Source of the DNA: Schistocerca nitens
Taxonomy: Eukaryota; Arthropoda; Insecta; Orthoptera; Acrididae
Reading direction: 5' to 3'
NCBI RefSeq assembly: GCF_023898315.1
Contig: NC_064615.1
Location: 4,350,501-4,414,500 of the forward strand
Length of the DNA stretch: 64,000 bases
Shown here: positions 55,551 to 64,000 of the stretch, one piece after another
How the letters are laid out: each line of letters starts with the position of its first letter
Position numbering within the stretch: the stretch's first letter is position 1
Notes under the pieces: model-generated
The model's database searches: none
What the model was told of the DNA's origin: nothing
What the model saw: only the letters and a program-made list of their open reading frames with translations
Position numbers and translations under genes: made by a program

Positions 55551-56349
55551 GTACGAGACCAATAACGTCTCTGAAATTGTGCCATTTCTTCTGTTTAAGT
55601 GTCTGCACCTGGGTATCAGGCTGGATCTCTCCATTTACGTTCGATGCTGAGGTGCTGTTCCTGAATATGGAGAGCCTCGGCAATTCTGTTCGTGTGTAAG
55701 GGGGAATTTAAAGTGGCTTGGAGCAGCAGTAACAACCTGGATTGAGGAGGATGGCGTGCAAGGATAATCCGTGCAATTGTGTGAGCCGCCGTGGCAAGGT
55801 CACTTAGTGGCTAAAGCACCTGCCTGCTAAGTAGGAGGCTTCGGTACAAATTGAATAGCATCTAATTTTACATACGAAGTTCTCGTGTACGCCTGGAAAT
55901 TTACATGCAATCCCAAATTCGTCTTCTCCTTTCATTTTCATGCCTCTCATGAAAATATTAATAAAAACAGTATACTGAGCATTATTTCCATGTGTTTTCA
56001 ATGTGATGTAAAAACGTAAATTAAAAAAACTCCTCTTAGGGACTCGCCCCAATTACTCGCGGATTACTGTTCTGTACCTTTTCCGCAGAGCCAAATACAG
56101 GAAATCGCGGTAACATAACTGGCTAAAGACGCACGCGACCCACGCCAAAAATTCTACTTTTTTCTAAACGCTTGGCCAGCTGGAGCTCCCATTTCTGTCG
56201 TTTCCATTTCTGGCCAAGCCTGCATATACTATAAATTTGGACGAAATCGGTTATGACGAGTGGGCACGGTGCCCTGCAAACCATAATCGACAATCGACTC
56301 CATTCTAGACGACCACCGACAAAAACGGCAAGACCCTCTGTGGAAGGTG
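55550..56349. other. Mostly unassigned; tRNA-like fragment at about 55785-55855
   Basis: AGTGGCTAAAGCACCTGCCT then GCTAAGTAGGAGGC resembles a D arm and anticodon arm with a GCT (Ser-like) loop, but no T arm or acceptor stem closes it. Probably a SINE head remnant. The rest is unrecognised. Confidence 0.35.
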
Positions 56350-56670
56350 AGTTCAACCTTACCACTGCATGGACTGGATAACAAAATAATAATACGCCAT
56401 TCATCAGCCAAAGGCCAACGGACTTTGCCCTGGCACGCAACACTTCGTCAGTGTTAGACGGAATTAGATCCCAAAGTGGTAGATGAGTGTACTTTCTTTT
56501 TTTTACGCAAGTGGGGCGTGCAACATTCCCGCTTTGTGATTGCGGAGAATCACAGACCACCCGACACATCATAGAAGAACGCTCCAAAGTGTCATACGGT
56601 GGTAGACCAGAAGACTTGCTGTTGACAGCTCCCAAGTCGATAGATCACACAAATACCCCAGATATTTGCT
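56350..56670 (+). pseudogene. LINE ORF2 C-terminal scrap (CCHC-like end)
   Basis: Plus-strand frames give W-M-D-N-K-I-I-I-R-H, then L-R-K-W-G-V, and C-D-C-G-E-S-Q-T-T-R-H-I-I-E-E, with L-L-L-T-A-P-K-S-I-D. A C-D-C-G-x-x-x-Q-T-x-x-H-I-x-x-x-C pattern is common at the C-terminus of R1/jockey-type ORF2 proteins. Short and frame-shifted. Confidence 0.55.
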
Positions 56671-57722
56671 TCCAAGTTTCAGTATTACATAAGGGGTGTC
56701 TCTCCTGAGAGTCATCGGGCGCATTTTCTCTGGTGTCTCGGAAAATATTTGGAATTTTGTTCTGCAGTGCATAGCTGCACTTAGCCCAGACAAATGCTGT
56801 CCATCACACGTTTCATGCGACACCAGTTGTCAAGTGAATGCGTGTGAACAGGGACAGTGAAACAGGAAGAGTAATCAGAAGTACAGCAGCGAAAGGGTAG
56901 CGCTGCTGTGTGGTGATAGTAATCAGCGAAGGGCAGGGCCCCGGCGTCACTGCTCCAGCACCGGTTACTCTTCGTTTTATTGCCCCTGTTAATACGTATC
57001 GATGAAACGAATATTGCTCTACGCTAATTTGAGATCACTTTATCGAATGGGCATTTAAAAATAATATTGTCTGTAACGGGAAAACAAACTGACGCTTTAA
57101 GCTGAAACTGAGTGCCACATGAAACATGTGATGAGCAGTACTTCTTTGCGCTGACTCCAGCTACACATTGCAAAAACAAAACTCCAAATACTTGTCGAGA
57201 CATCAGAAACAATACGCCTGGCGACTCTTTGGCTGCCTTCATAGAGCCGCCGAAAACAGCCGTCAGATGCCGTCGCCAGAGGTCGCCCGACAACACTGAC
57301 CGACAGCTTGGTCACGGTGCGTCTGATACACTTCGTCAGCTTCTGGTGATATTAAGGAAGTCAGGTTAGGTTAGAACGTATTCTGTGTATGAGGTAGGTT
57401 AGATTTTAATGTCCAAATGCGGGACGGATAGCACTACACCTCTGTCCTCGGACACGACTGCTACATTGCGGCTTTTGCTGTCAAAAAGACGCTGGTGCAT
57501 GTGAATGAGCTAAAGTACGAGTCTACCTGTCTCGAAAAGAACGTCCCGAGTACTGTACACTCTATCATCAGTTATCGGAAAAACCAGACACGTTATACGA
57601 AAATATCAGATAAAGGAGGAAACTTTCTGCTACATACTCGAGACGATTCGTTGTGACCTTGAAAGGCAAGATTTTGCTGTATTTATTTGAAGTTGTGCAG
57701 CCATACGTCAATTAACCTTCAA
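56671..57722. other. No recognised feature
   Basis: No long frame, tRNA-like box or inverted repeat recognised. Confidence 0.45.
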
Positions 57723-57917
57723 CGGGCCGGCCGTTGTGGCCGAGCGGTTCTAGGCGCTTCAGTCTGGAACTGCGCGACCGCTACGATCGCAGGTTCGAAT
57801 CTTGCCTCGAGCATGGATGTGTGTGATGTCCTCAGGTTAGTTAGGTTTAAGTAGTACTAGGGGACTGATGACCTCAGATGTTAAGTCCCATAGTGCACAG
57901 AGACATTTGAACCATTT
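57723..57917 (+). mobile_element. SINE family A (near-complete)
   Basis: Head GGCCGGCCGTTGTGGCCGAG, B box GGTTCGAATCT, tail to CATTTGAACC. Exact 11-bp TSD TTAACCTTCAA at 57712-57722 and 57918-57928. Confidence 0.95.
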
Positions 57918-57928
57918 TTAACCTTCAA

Positions 57929-58945
57929 GACTGTTATTTAGCGAACGTGTGGTAGACAAGCATAAAGTTCAGAATAAGATACCCTTAACACCTAACGCAC
58001 TGTAAAGCGGAAAAACATATACGAGTACTGCATTTGCAAACCAGTTCATATAACACAATCACAACACTGCTGGCATAAAAACGTCAGCAGGCATGATAAC
58101 GCAGACAGCTGAAATCCACCTACCACAACGCTAAAACAGATCCTCCACAGTAACTGTGAGCACAAGAAAGGCCACAATTCGCACTTGAACGAATCGTTGT
58201 TTGAGGCCACAGTTTATTGCTAAAATATCCGATAAAGATTTTGCATACTTGCGGTTTCGAATAAACCTGCGATTCCAGTCCGTAGACTCGGAAATACAGT
58301 CAGCACCTGACATTTCACACCCCGAGGATGCCACAAACTGACTCTTTCTTGGACTAAACTTATCAGCGTCTCATACTCCACATTTCGCGCGTGAGAACGT
58401 CGGTTGATTTCACCGAAGGAAACAAGCAGATCTGAATTTCAGCGATTGTCGTCCGAAGTCTGTACGTTTGGATGATGAGATCGGCAACATTGTGAGCGTG
58501 CACGCAGTGGCGAACTGATTTGAAAAGTCGGCCGTTTTCGGGTGACGTCGATTGTCGGCGGAACCCACCAATATCGGAGCCACTTCAACCTCCGCCTTAA
58601 GAGAAACCCCCGGTGACTTATACTCTACATTATGTATCGAAAAACCGTACGATAAATAGTTTAGTTTCACATAGGCTGTAAGTAAAAATCTTGTTCAACT
58701 GGGTCATCAGACAGAAAAGGCATCTGGCTACCCTCTACCACGAAAAATGGCAAATCCCGATTAACATGCTGACCCTGTGAATGACAAGGGATAAGGCCAG
58801 GAAAACGAAAATTAAGAAAAAGAAGTTGCTGATAATGCTGAGTAGCCAGTGAGGTATCGATGAGATGATTCTCTTTCGAATGCATGGAAAGAAAATATTA
58901 GAATGAATATTTCATCCGAGAAAGGAGTCTGCACTGTTTTGAAAC
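57929..58945. other. No recognised feature
   Basis: Frames on the minus strand at 58410 and 58667 carry no recognised domain. Confidence 0.45.
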
Positions 58946-58982
58946 AGATTAAAACCGTGTGCTGCACCGGATCTCGAACCAG
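58946..58982 (-). mobile_element. SINE family C fragment
   Basis: CAGATTAAAACCGTGTGCTG and TCTCGAACC match the family C end and T arm. Cut by the next SINE. Confidence 0.75.
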
Positions 58983-58984
58983 AA

Positions 58985-59166
58985 TAGTGGCCGAGCGGTT
59001 CCTGGCGCTTCAGTCTGGAACCGAGCGACCGCTACGGTCGCAGGTTCGAATCCTGCCTGGGGCATCGATGTGTGTGATGTCCTTAGGTTAGTTAGGTTTA
59101 ATTAGTTCTAAGTTCTAGGTGACTGATGACCTCAGAAGTTAAGTCGCATAGTGCTCAGAGCCATTT
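58985..59166 (+). mobile_element. SINE family A joined to the family C fragment
   Basis: GTGGCCGAGCGGTTCCTGGC, B box GGTTCGAATCC, tail to AGAGCCAT. The first ~10 bases of the head are missing at the junction with the family C piece, so the two SINEs are fused. Confidence 0.9.
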
Positions 59167-60375
59167 TTGATAAGCTTAAGTCCGCGAGTGAGCATGGTTT
59201 TAGAAAGAATCGCTAGTGCGAAACTCAGTTTGCCATTTTCTCACACGATATACTGCGAACTATGGATGAAGGGCAACAGGCAACAGGCAGATTCCATATT
59301 TCTAGATTTCCGGAAAGCATTTGACGCGGCGCCCTATTGCTGGCTGTTAACGAAGGTACGAGCGTATGGAGTAAGTTCAGAGGCATGTGAGTGTATTGAA
59401 GACTTCTTCAATAATAGAACCGAGTATGTTGTTCTCGACGGCGAGAGTTCGTCAGAGACAAGGGTACCGTCATGAGTGTCCCAGGGAGGTGTGACAGGGC
59501 GGATGTTGTTGCCTACATACATAAATGATTTTGGTGACAGGGTGGGCACCAATCTGCGGTTGTTTGCTGATGATGCCGTGGTGTAGGGTAAGGTGTCGAA
59601 GTCGAGTGACTGTACGAATATACGAGATGACTTAGACAAAATTTCCAGTTCATTTGATAAATGGAAGCTAGCCCTAAACGTGGAAAAATGGAAATTAATG
59701 CGGATGATTAGGAAGATCAAGCCCGTAATGTTCGGGTGCAGTACTGCTAGTGCCCTGCTTGACACGGTCAAGTCGTTTAAATATCTGGGCGTAACGTTGC
59801 AAAGCGATATGAGCATGTGAGAACTGTGGCAGGAAAGGCGAATGGTCGACTTCCGTTTATTGGGAGAACTTTAGGAAAGAGTAGTTCACGTGTAAAGGAG
59901 GCCGCACGTAGGATGCTGGTGCCACCTATTCTTGAGTACTACTTGGATGTTTGGGATCCATGCCAGGTCAGATTCAAGAAAGACGTCGATCCAATTCAGA
60001 TCCGGATTGCTGGATTTCTTACCGGTAGGTTCGAACAACACGTTAAGTGTTACGGAGATGCTTCGACAACTGAAATGGGAATCCCAGGAGGAAAGGCGTT
60101 GTTCTTATCGAGAGACACTACTGAGAAAATTTAGAGAACCGGCATCTGAAGCTGACTGCCGAACGATTCTACTGCCGCCCACATACATTGCGCGTAAGGA
60201 CCACGAAGATAGGATACGAGTAATTAGGGCTCATACGGAGGCATCTAGACGGTCCCTCGCTCTGTTTGCGAGTGGAGCGGTAGAGTAACTGACTAGTATC
60301 GGTACGGGGTACCCTCCGCCACGCACCGTACGGTGGCTTGCGGAGCATCTGTGTGGATAAGATGTAGATGTTAAA
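59167..60375 (+). pseudogene. 5'-truncated CR1-like LINE, decayed
   Basis: Starts inside RT right after the SINE: S-E-H-G-F-R-K-N then a stop, F-L-D-F-R-K-A-F-D (59300), a damaged V-P-Q-G block, L-R-L-F-A-D-D-A-V followed by a stop (59560), Y-L-G-V-T-L-Q-S-D, and in later frames I-G-R-T-L-G and C-R-T-I-L-L-P-P-T-Y-I-A-R-K-D-H-E. Ends with GATAAGATGTAGATGTT tail. Same family group as 44986-46660 and the LINE at the right edge, but with more frameshifts and stops. Confidence 0.88.
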
Positions 60376-60548
60376 GGACAGGCTGAAGTTCTGGATGTAC
60401 GGCTGCACTGTTGAGCGTTGCCCCAACAAATACCAGAGATGTACACTCTTTGTTGACTGTGGCTCCCTACACCACGATGTCTACATCTACATCTACATCC
60501 ATACTCCGCAAGCCACCTGACGGTGTGTGGCGGAGGGTACCTTGAGTA

Positions 60549-63390
60549 CCTCTATCGGTTCTCCCTTCTATTCCAGTCTCGTATTGTTCGTGGAAAGAAG
60601 GATTGTCGGTATGCCTCTGTGTGGGCTCTAATCTCTCTGATTTTATCCTCATGGTCTCTTCGCGAGATATACGTAGGAGGGAGCAATATACTGCTTGACT
60701 CTTCGGTGAAAGTATGTTCTCGAAACTTTGACAAAAGCCCGTACCGAGCTATTGAGCGTCTCTCCTGCAGAGTCTTCCACTGGAGTTTATCTATCATCTC
60801 CGTAACGCTTTCGCGATTACTAAATGATCCTGTAACGAAGCGCGCTGCTCTCCGTTGGATCTTCTCTATCTCTTCTATCAACCCTATCTGGTACGGATCC
60901 CACACTGCTGAGCAGTATTCAAGCAGTGGGCGAACGAGCGTACTGTAACCTACTTCCTTTGTCTTCGGATTGCATTTTTCTTAGGATTCTTCCAATGAAT
61001 CTCAGTCTGGCATCTGCTTTACCGACGATCAACATTATATGATCATTCCATTTTAAATCACTCCTAACGCCTACTCCCAGATAATTTATGGTATTAACTG
61101 CTTCCAGTTGCTGACCTGCTATTTTGTAGCTAAATGATAAAGGATCTATCTTTCTGTGTATTCGCAGCACATTACACTTGTCTACATTGAGATTCAATTG
61201 CCATTCCCTGCACCATGCCTCAATTCGCTGCAGATCCTCCTGCATTTCAGTACAATTTTCCATTGTTACAACCTCTCGATACACCACAGCATCATCTGCA
61301 AAAAGCCTCAGTGAACTTCCGATGTCATCCAGCAGGTCATTTATGTATATTGTGAATAGCAACGGTCCTATGACACTCCCCTGCGGCACACCTGAAATCA
61401 CTCTTACTTCGGAAAACTTCTCTCCATTGAGAATGACATGCTGCGTCCTGTTATCTAGGAACTCCTCAATCCAATCACACAATTGGTCTGATAGTCCATA
61501 TGCTCTTACTTTGTTCATTAAACGACTGTGGGGAACTGTATCGAACGCCTTGCGGAAGTCAAGAAACACGGCATCTACCTGTGAACCCGTGTCTATGGCC
61601 CTCTGAGTCTCGTGGACGAATAGCGCGAGCTGGGTTTCACACGACCGTCTTTTTCGAAACCTATGCTGATTCCTACAGAGTAGATTTCTAGTCTCCAGAA
61701 AAGTCATTATACTCGAAGATAATACGTGTTCCAAAATTCTACAACTGATCGACGTTAGAGATATAGGTCTATAGTTCTGCACATCTGTTGGACGTCCCTT
61801 CTTGAAAACGGGGATGACCTGTGCCCTTTTCCAATTCTTTGGAACGCTACGCTCTTCTAGAGACCTACGGTACACCGCTGCAAGAAGCGGGGCAAGTTCC
61901 TTCGCGTACTCTGTGTAAAATCGAACTGGTATCCCATCAGGTCCAGCGGCCTTTCTTCGTTTGAGCGATTTTAATTGTTTCTCTATCCCTCTGTCGTCTA
62001 TTTCGATATCTACCATTTTGTCATCTGTGCGACAATCTAGAGAAGGAACTACAGTGCAATCTTCCTCTGTGAAACAACTTTGGAAAAAGACATTTAGTAT
62101 TTCGGCCTTTAGTCTGTCATCCTCTGTTTCAGTACCATTTTGGTCACAGAGTGTCTGGACATTTTGTTTTGATCCACCTACCGCTTTGACATAAGACCAA
62201 AATTTCTTAGGATTTTCTGCCAAGTCAGTACATAGAACTTTACTTTCGAATTCATTGAACGCCTCTCGCATAGCCCTCCTCACTCTACATTTCGCTTCGC
62301 GTAATTTTTGTTTGTCTGCAAGGCTTTGGCTATGTTTATGTTTGCTGTGAAGTTCCCTTTGCTTCCGCAGCAGTTTTCTAACTCGGTTGTTGTACCACGG
62401 TGGCTCTTTTCCATCTCTTACGAACTTGCTTGGCACATACTCATCTAACGCATTATGTACGACGGTTTTGAACTTTGTCCACTGATCCTCAACACTATCT
62501 GCACTTGAGACAAAACTTTTGTGTTGAGCCAACATGTACTCTGAAATCTGCTTTTTGTCACTTTTTCTAAACAGAAAAATCTTCCTACCCTTTTTAATAT
62601 TCCTATTTACGGCTGAAATCATCGATGCTGTAACCGCTTTATGATCGCTGATTCCCTGTTCTGCGTTAACTTTTTCAAATAGTTCGGGTCTGTTTGTCAC
62701 CAGAAGGTCTAATATGTTATCGCCACGAGTCGGTTCTCTGTTTAACTGCTCAAGGTAGTTTTCAGATAAAGCACTTAAAAAAATTTCACTGGATTCTTTG
62801 TCCCTGCCACCCGTTATGAACGTCTGAGTCTCCCAGTCTATATCCGGCAAATTAAAATCTCCACCCAGAACTATAACATGGTGGGGAAATCTACTCGAAA
62901 TATTTTCCAAATTATCCTTCAGGTGCTCAGCCACAACAGCTGCTGAGCCAGGGGGCCTATAGAGACATCCAATTACCGTGTCTGAGCCTGCTTTAACCGT
63001 GACCTTCACCCAAATCATTTCACATTTCGGATCTCCGTCAATTTCCTCCGATACTATTGCACTTCCTATCGCTATAAACACGCCTCCCCCTTCACTGTCC
63101 AGCCTGTCTCTGCGGTATACATTCCAATCTGAGTTTAGGATTTCATTACTGTTTACGTCTGGTTTCAGCCAATTTTCTGTCCCTAGTACTATATGGGCGT
63201 TGTGACCGTTTATTAATGAGAGCAGTTCTGGGACCTTTCTGTAGACGCTCCTGCAATTTACTATTAGCACATTAATATTGTTATTCCCTGTTGCATTTTG
63301 CCTACTCCTACCTTGCCGCGTCTCAGGAGGCGTCTTGTCGGGCCTAGGGAGGGGATTCTCTAACCTAAAAAACCCCCATGTGCACTCCAC
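60549..63390 (-). pseudogene. CR1-like LINE ORF2: AP endonuclease + reverse transcriptase (one frameshift)
   Basis: Endonuclease (residues ~40-265): L-I-V-N-C-R-S-V, L-G-T-E-N-W-L, E-G-G-G-V-F-I-A, G-C-L-Y-R-P-P, G-G-D-F-N-L-P (residues ~177-180) and I-S-D-H. RT: R-K-A-A-G-P-D-G-I-P, N-Y-R-P-I-S-L-T-S, L-D-F-R-K-A-F-D-T-V-P, S-G-V-P-Q-G-S-V and L-F-A-D-D at residues 697-700. The single 823-codon frame breaks at an A-run (T-run on plus, ~60974-60979), after which E-K-C-N-P-K-T-K-E-V and L-L-E-Y-C-S-A-V-W-D-P continue in another frame to 60549, giving ~945 residues, the usual CR1 ORF2 size. Catalytic residues of both enzymes look intact. The role is target-primed reverse transcription in the nucleus. 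The start is uncertain: the listed first codon is GTG and the frame stays open upstream, overlapping ORF1. Confidence 0.92.
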
Positions 63391-64000
63391 ACGTACTCCG
63401 CTACCCTTGTAGCCGCTTCCGGCGTGTAGTGCACGCCTGACCTATTCAGGGGGACCCTACATTTCTCCACCCGATAGCGGAGGTCGAGAAATTTGCACCC
63501 CAGATCTCCGCAGAATCGTCTGAGCCTCTGATTTAAGCCTTCCACTCGGCTCCAAACCAGAGGACCGCGTTCGGTTCTGGGAACGATACTACAAATAGTT
63601 AGCTCTGATTTCACCCCGCGAGCGAGGCTTTCCGCCTTCACCAATTCCGCCAACCGCCTGTACGAACTGAGGATGACCTCTGAACCCAGACTGCAGGAGT
63701 CATTGGTGCCGACATGGGCAACAATTTGCAGTCGGGTGCACCCAGTGCTCTCTATCGCCGCCGGCAGGGCCTCCTCCACATCTCAGATGAGACCCCCAGG
63801 CAGGCAGACAGAGTGAACACTGGCCTTCTTCCCCGACCTTTCCGCTATTTCCCTAAGGGGCTCCATCACCCGCCTAACGTTGGAGCTCCCAATAACTAAT
63901 AAACCCCTCCCCCCGTGTGCCTGCTCGGACCTTGCTGAAGGAGCAGCCACATGTCCACTCACAGGCAGAGCGGGCGATGCCACACGGCCAGCCTCCACAT
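63360..64000 (-). pseudogene. CR1-like LINE ORF1: SGNH/GDSL-esterase-like protein (one stop; 5' end off window)
   Basis: Reading leftward from the window edge: a Pro/Ala-rich N-terminal stretch, then L-L-V-I-G-S-S-N-V-R-R (SGNH block I with the nucleophile Ser), an in-frame TGA at 63780-63782 where CGA (Arg) is the simplest ancestor, V-A-H-V-G-T-N-D-S (block with the oxyanion Asn), and S-G-V-H-Y-T-P-E-A-A with the catalytic His (the usual Asp three residues before it is Ser here). Stop TAG at 63360-63362. An esterase-like ORF1 is known from CR1-clade LINEs. Its function in retrotransposition (RNA or lipid binding) is unclear. It overlaps ORF2 in the -1 frame. Confidence 0.85.
63366..63372 (-). 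promoter_or_regulatory. Candidate -1 frameshift slippery heptamer (T TTT TTA)
   Basis: On the minus strand the ORF1 frame reads GGT TTT TTA GGT TAG, which contains T-TTT-TTA in exactly the phase needed for -1 slippage, one codon before the ORF1 stop. After slipping, reading continues TTT AGG TTA GAG in the ORF2 frame. Known: U-UUU-UUA is a canonical slippery site. Inferred: it may link ORF1 and ORF2. No downstream stem or pseudoknot was established. Confidence 0.45.

Larger units (their letters stand above)
60479..64000 (-). mobile_element. Near-complete CR1-like LINE, 5' end outside the window
   Basis: Two overlapping ORFs on the minus strand, a 3' UTR and a (TGTAGA)n-type tail (60481-60500 on the plus strand as repeated TACATC). 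Only three lesions are visible: a premature TGA in ORF1, a one-base frameshift in ORF2 and possibly the far 5' end. Confidence 0.92.

Noticed and set aside
55367-55699. 110-residue ORF with Ile-Tyr repeats
   Set aside because: The repeat is a translation of the (TA)n microsatellite, not a protein.
55785-55855. tRNA-Ser-like gene
   Set aside because: D and anticodon arms are plausible, but no matching acceptor or T arm is present.
61178-63205. Several 60-140-residue plus-strand ORFs opposite the right-hand LINE
   Set aside because: They are antisense shadows of ORF2, with no independent support.
1-64000. Bacterial-type systems (operons, CRISPR arrays, defence islands, phage)
   Set aside because: No long gene-dense frames, ribosome-binding sites or spacer-repeat arrays; all identified elements are eukaryotic transposable elements.

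Overview
The window looks like intergenic or intronic DNA from a large, repeat-rich insect genome. Several repeat families here resemble ones I remember from orthopterans (locusts and grasshoppers, Schistocerca-like). That taxon call rests on memory and was not checked by a search. The sequence is AT-rich, coding-like stretches are short and broken, splice signals are rare, and I see no bacterial gene organisation. Nearly everything I can name is a transposable element, usually decayed and often inserted into another element.

Layout. 0-10 kb: a Ty3/gypsy pol remnant cut by the left edge, an ~800-bp terminal-inverted-repeat (TIR) element abutting a truncated Tc1 transposase, a mariner scrap, a gag-like coiled-coil ORF that runs into an LTR, a tRNA-derived SINE and a Tc1 5' end. 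10-21 kb: SINEs, a degenerate ~455-bp-period repeat, an RTE-like LINE tail, a perfect 33-bp-arm palindrome, an internally deleted mariner, and at 14.89-15.36 kb a promoter plus exon-intron-exon signature that is the only plausible host-type gene start. 21-27 kb: a Penelope-like element with GIY-YIG endonuclease between inverted LTR-like repeats, a nearly intact Tc1 element with TIRs, and a LINE inside a SINE inside another SINE. 27-34 kb: a decayed jockey-like LINE with a SINE inside, then a Tc1 element splitting an older LINE. 36.7-44.5 kb: a hAT transposase (minus strand) apparently broken up by two LINEs, one carrying a SINE, and by a short satellite-like array. 45-50.5 kb: a CR1-like LINE, then an LTR split by a mariner that is itself split by a LINE. 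51-59 kb: large inverted repeats, SINEs with clean target-site duplications (TSDs), a DDE-transposase fragment and a deleted mariner beside a (TA)n tract. 59-64 kb: two related CR1-like LINEs tail to tail; the right-hand one is almost complete (SGNH-esterase-like ORF1, endonuclease-RT ORF2) and leaves the window at its 5' side.

How they relate. Autonomous elements (CR1-like, jockey-like and RTE-like LINEs, Tc1/mariner, hAT, Penelope) supply or once supplied enzymes; SINEs and deleted derivatives depend on such enzymes. The insertions give relative ages: the LTR at 46.7-50.5 kb, the hAT and the outer SINE at 24.5-26.3 kb are old hosts, while the Tc1 at 22.8 kb, the SINEs with clean TSDs and the CR1-like LINE at the right edge look younger. 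I found no rRNA gene, intact tRNA gene, CRISPR array or operon.
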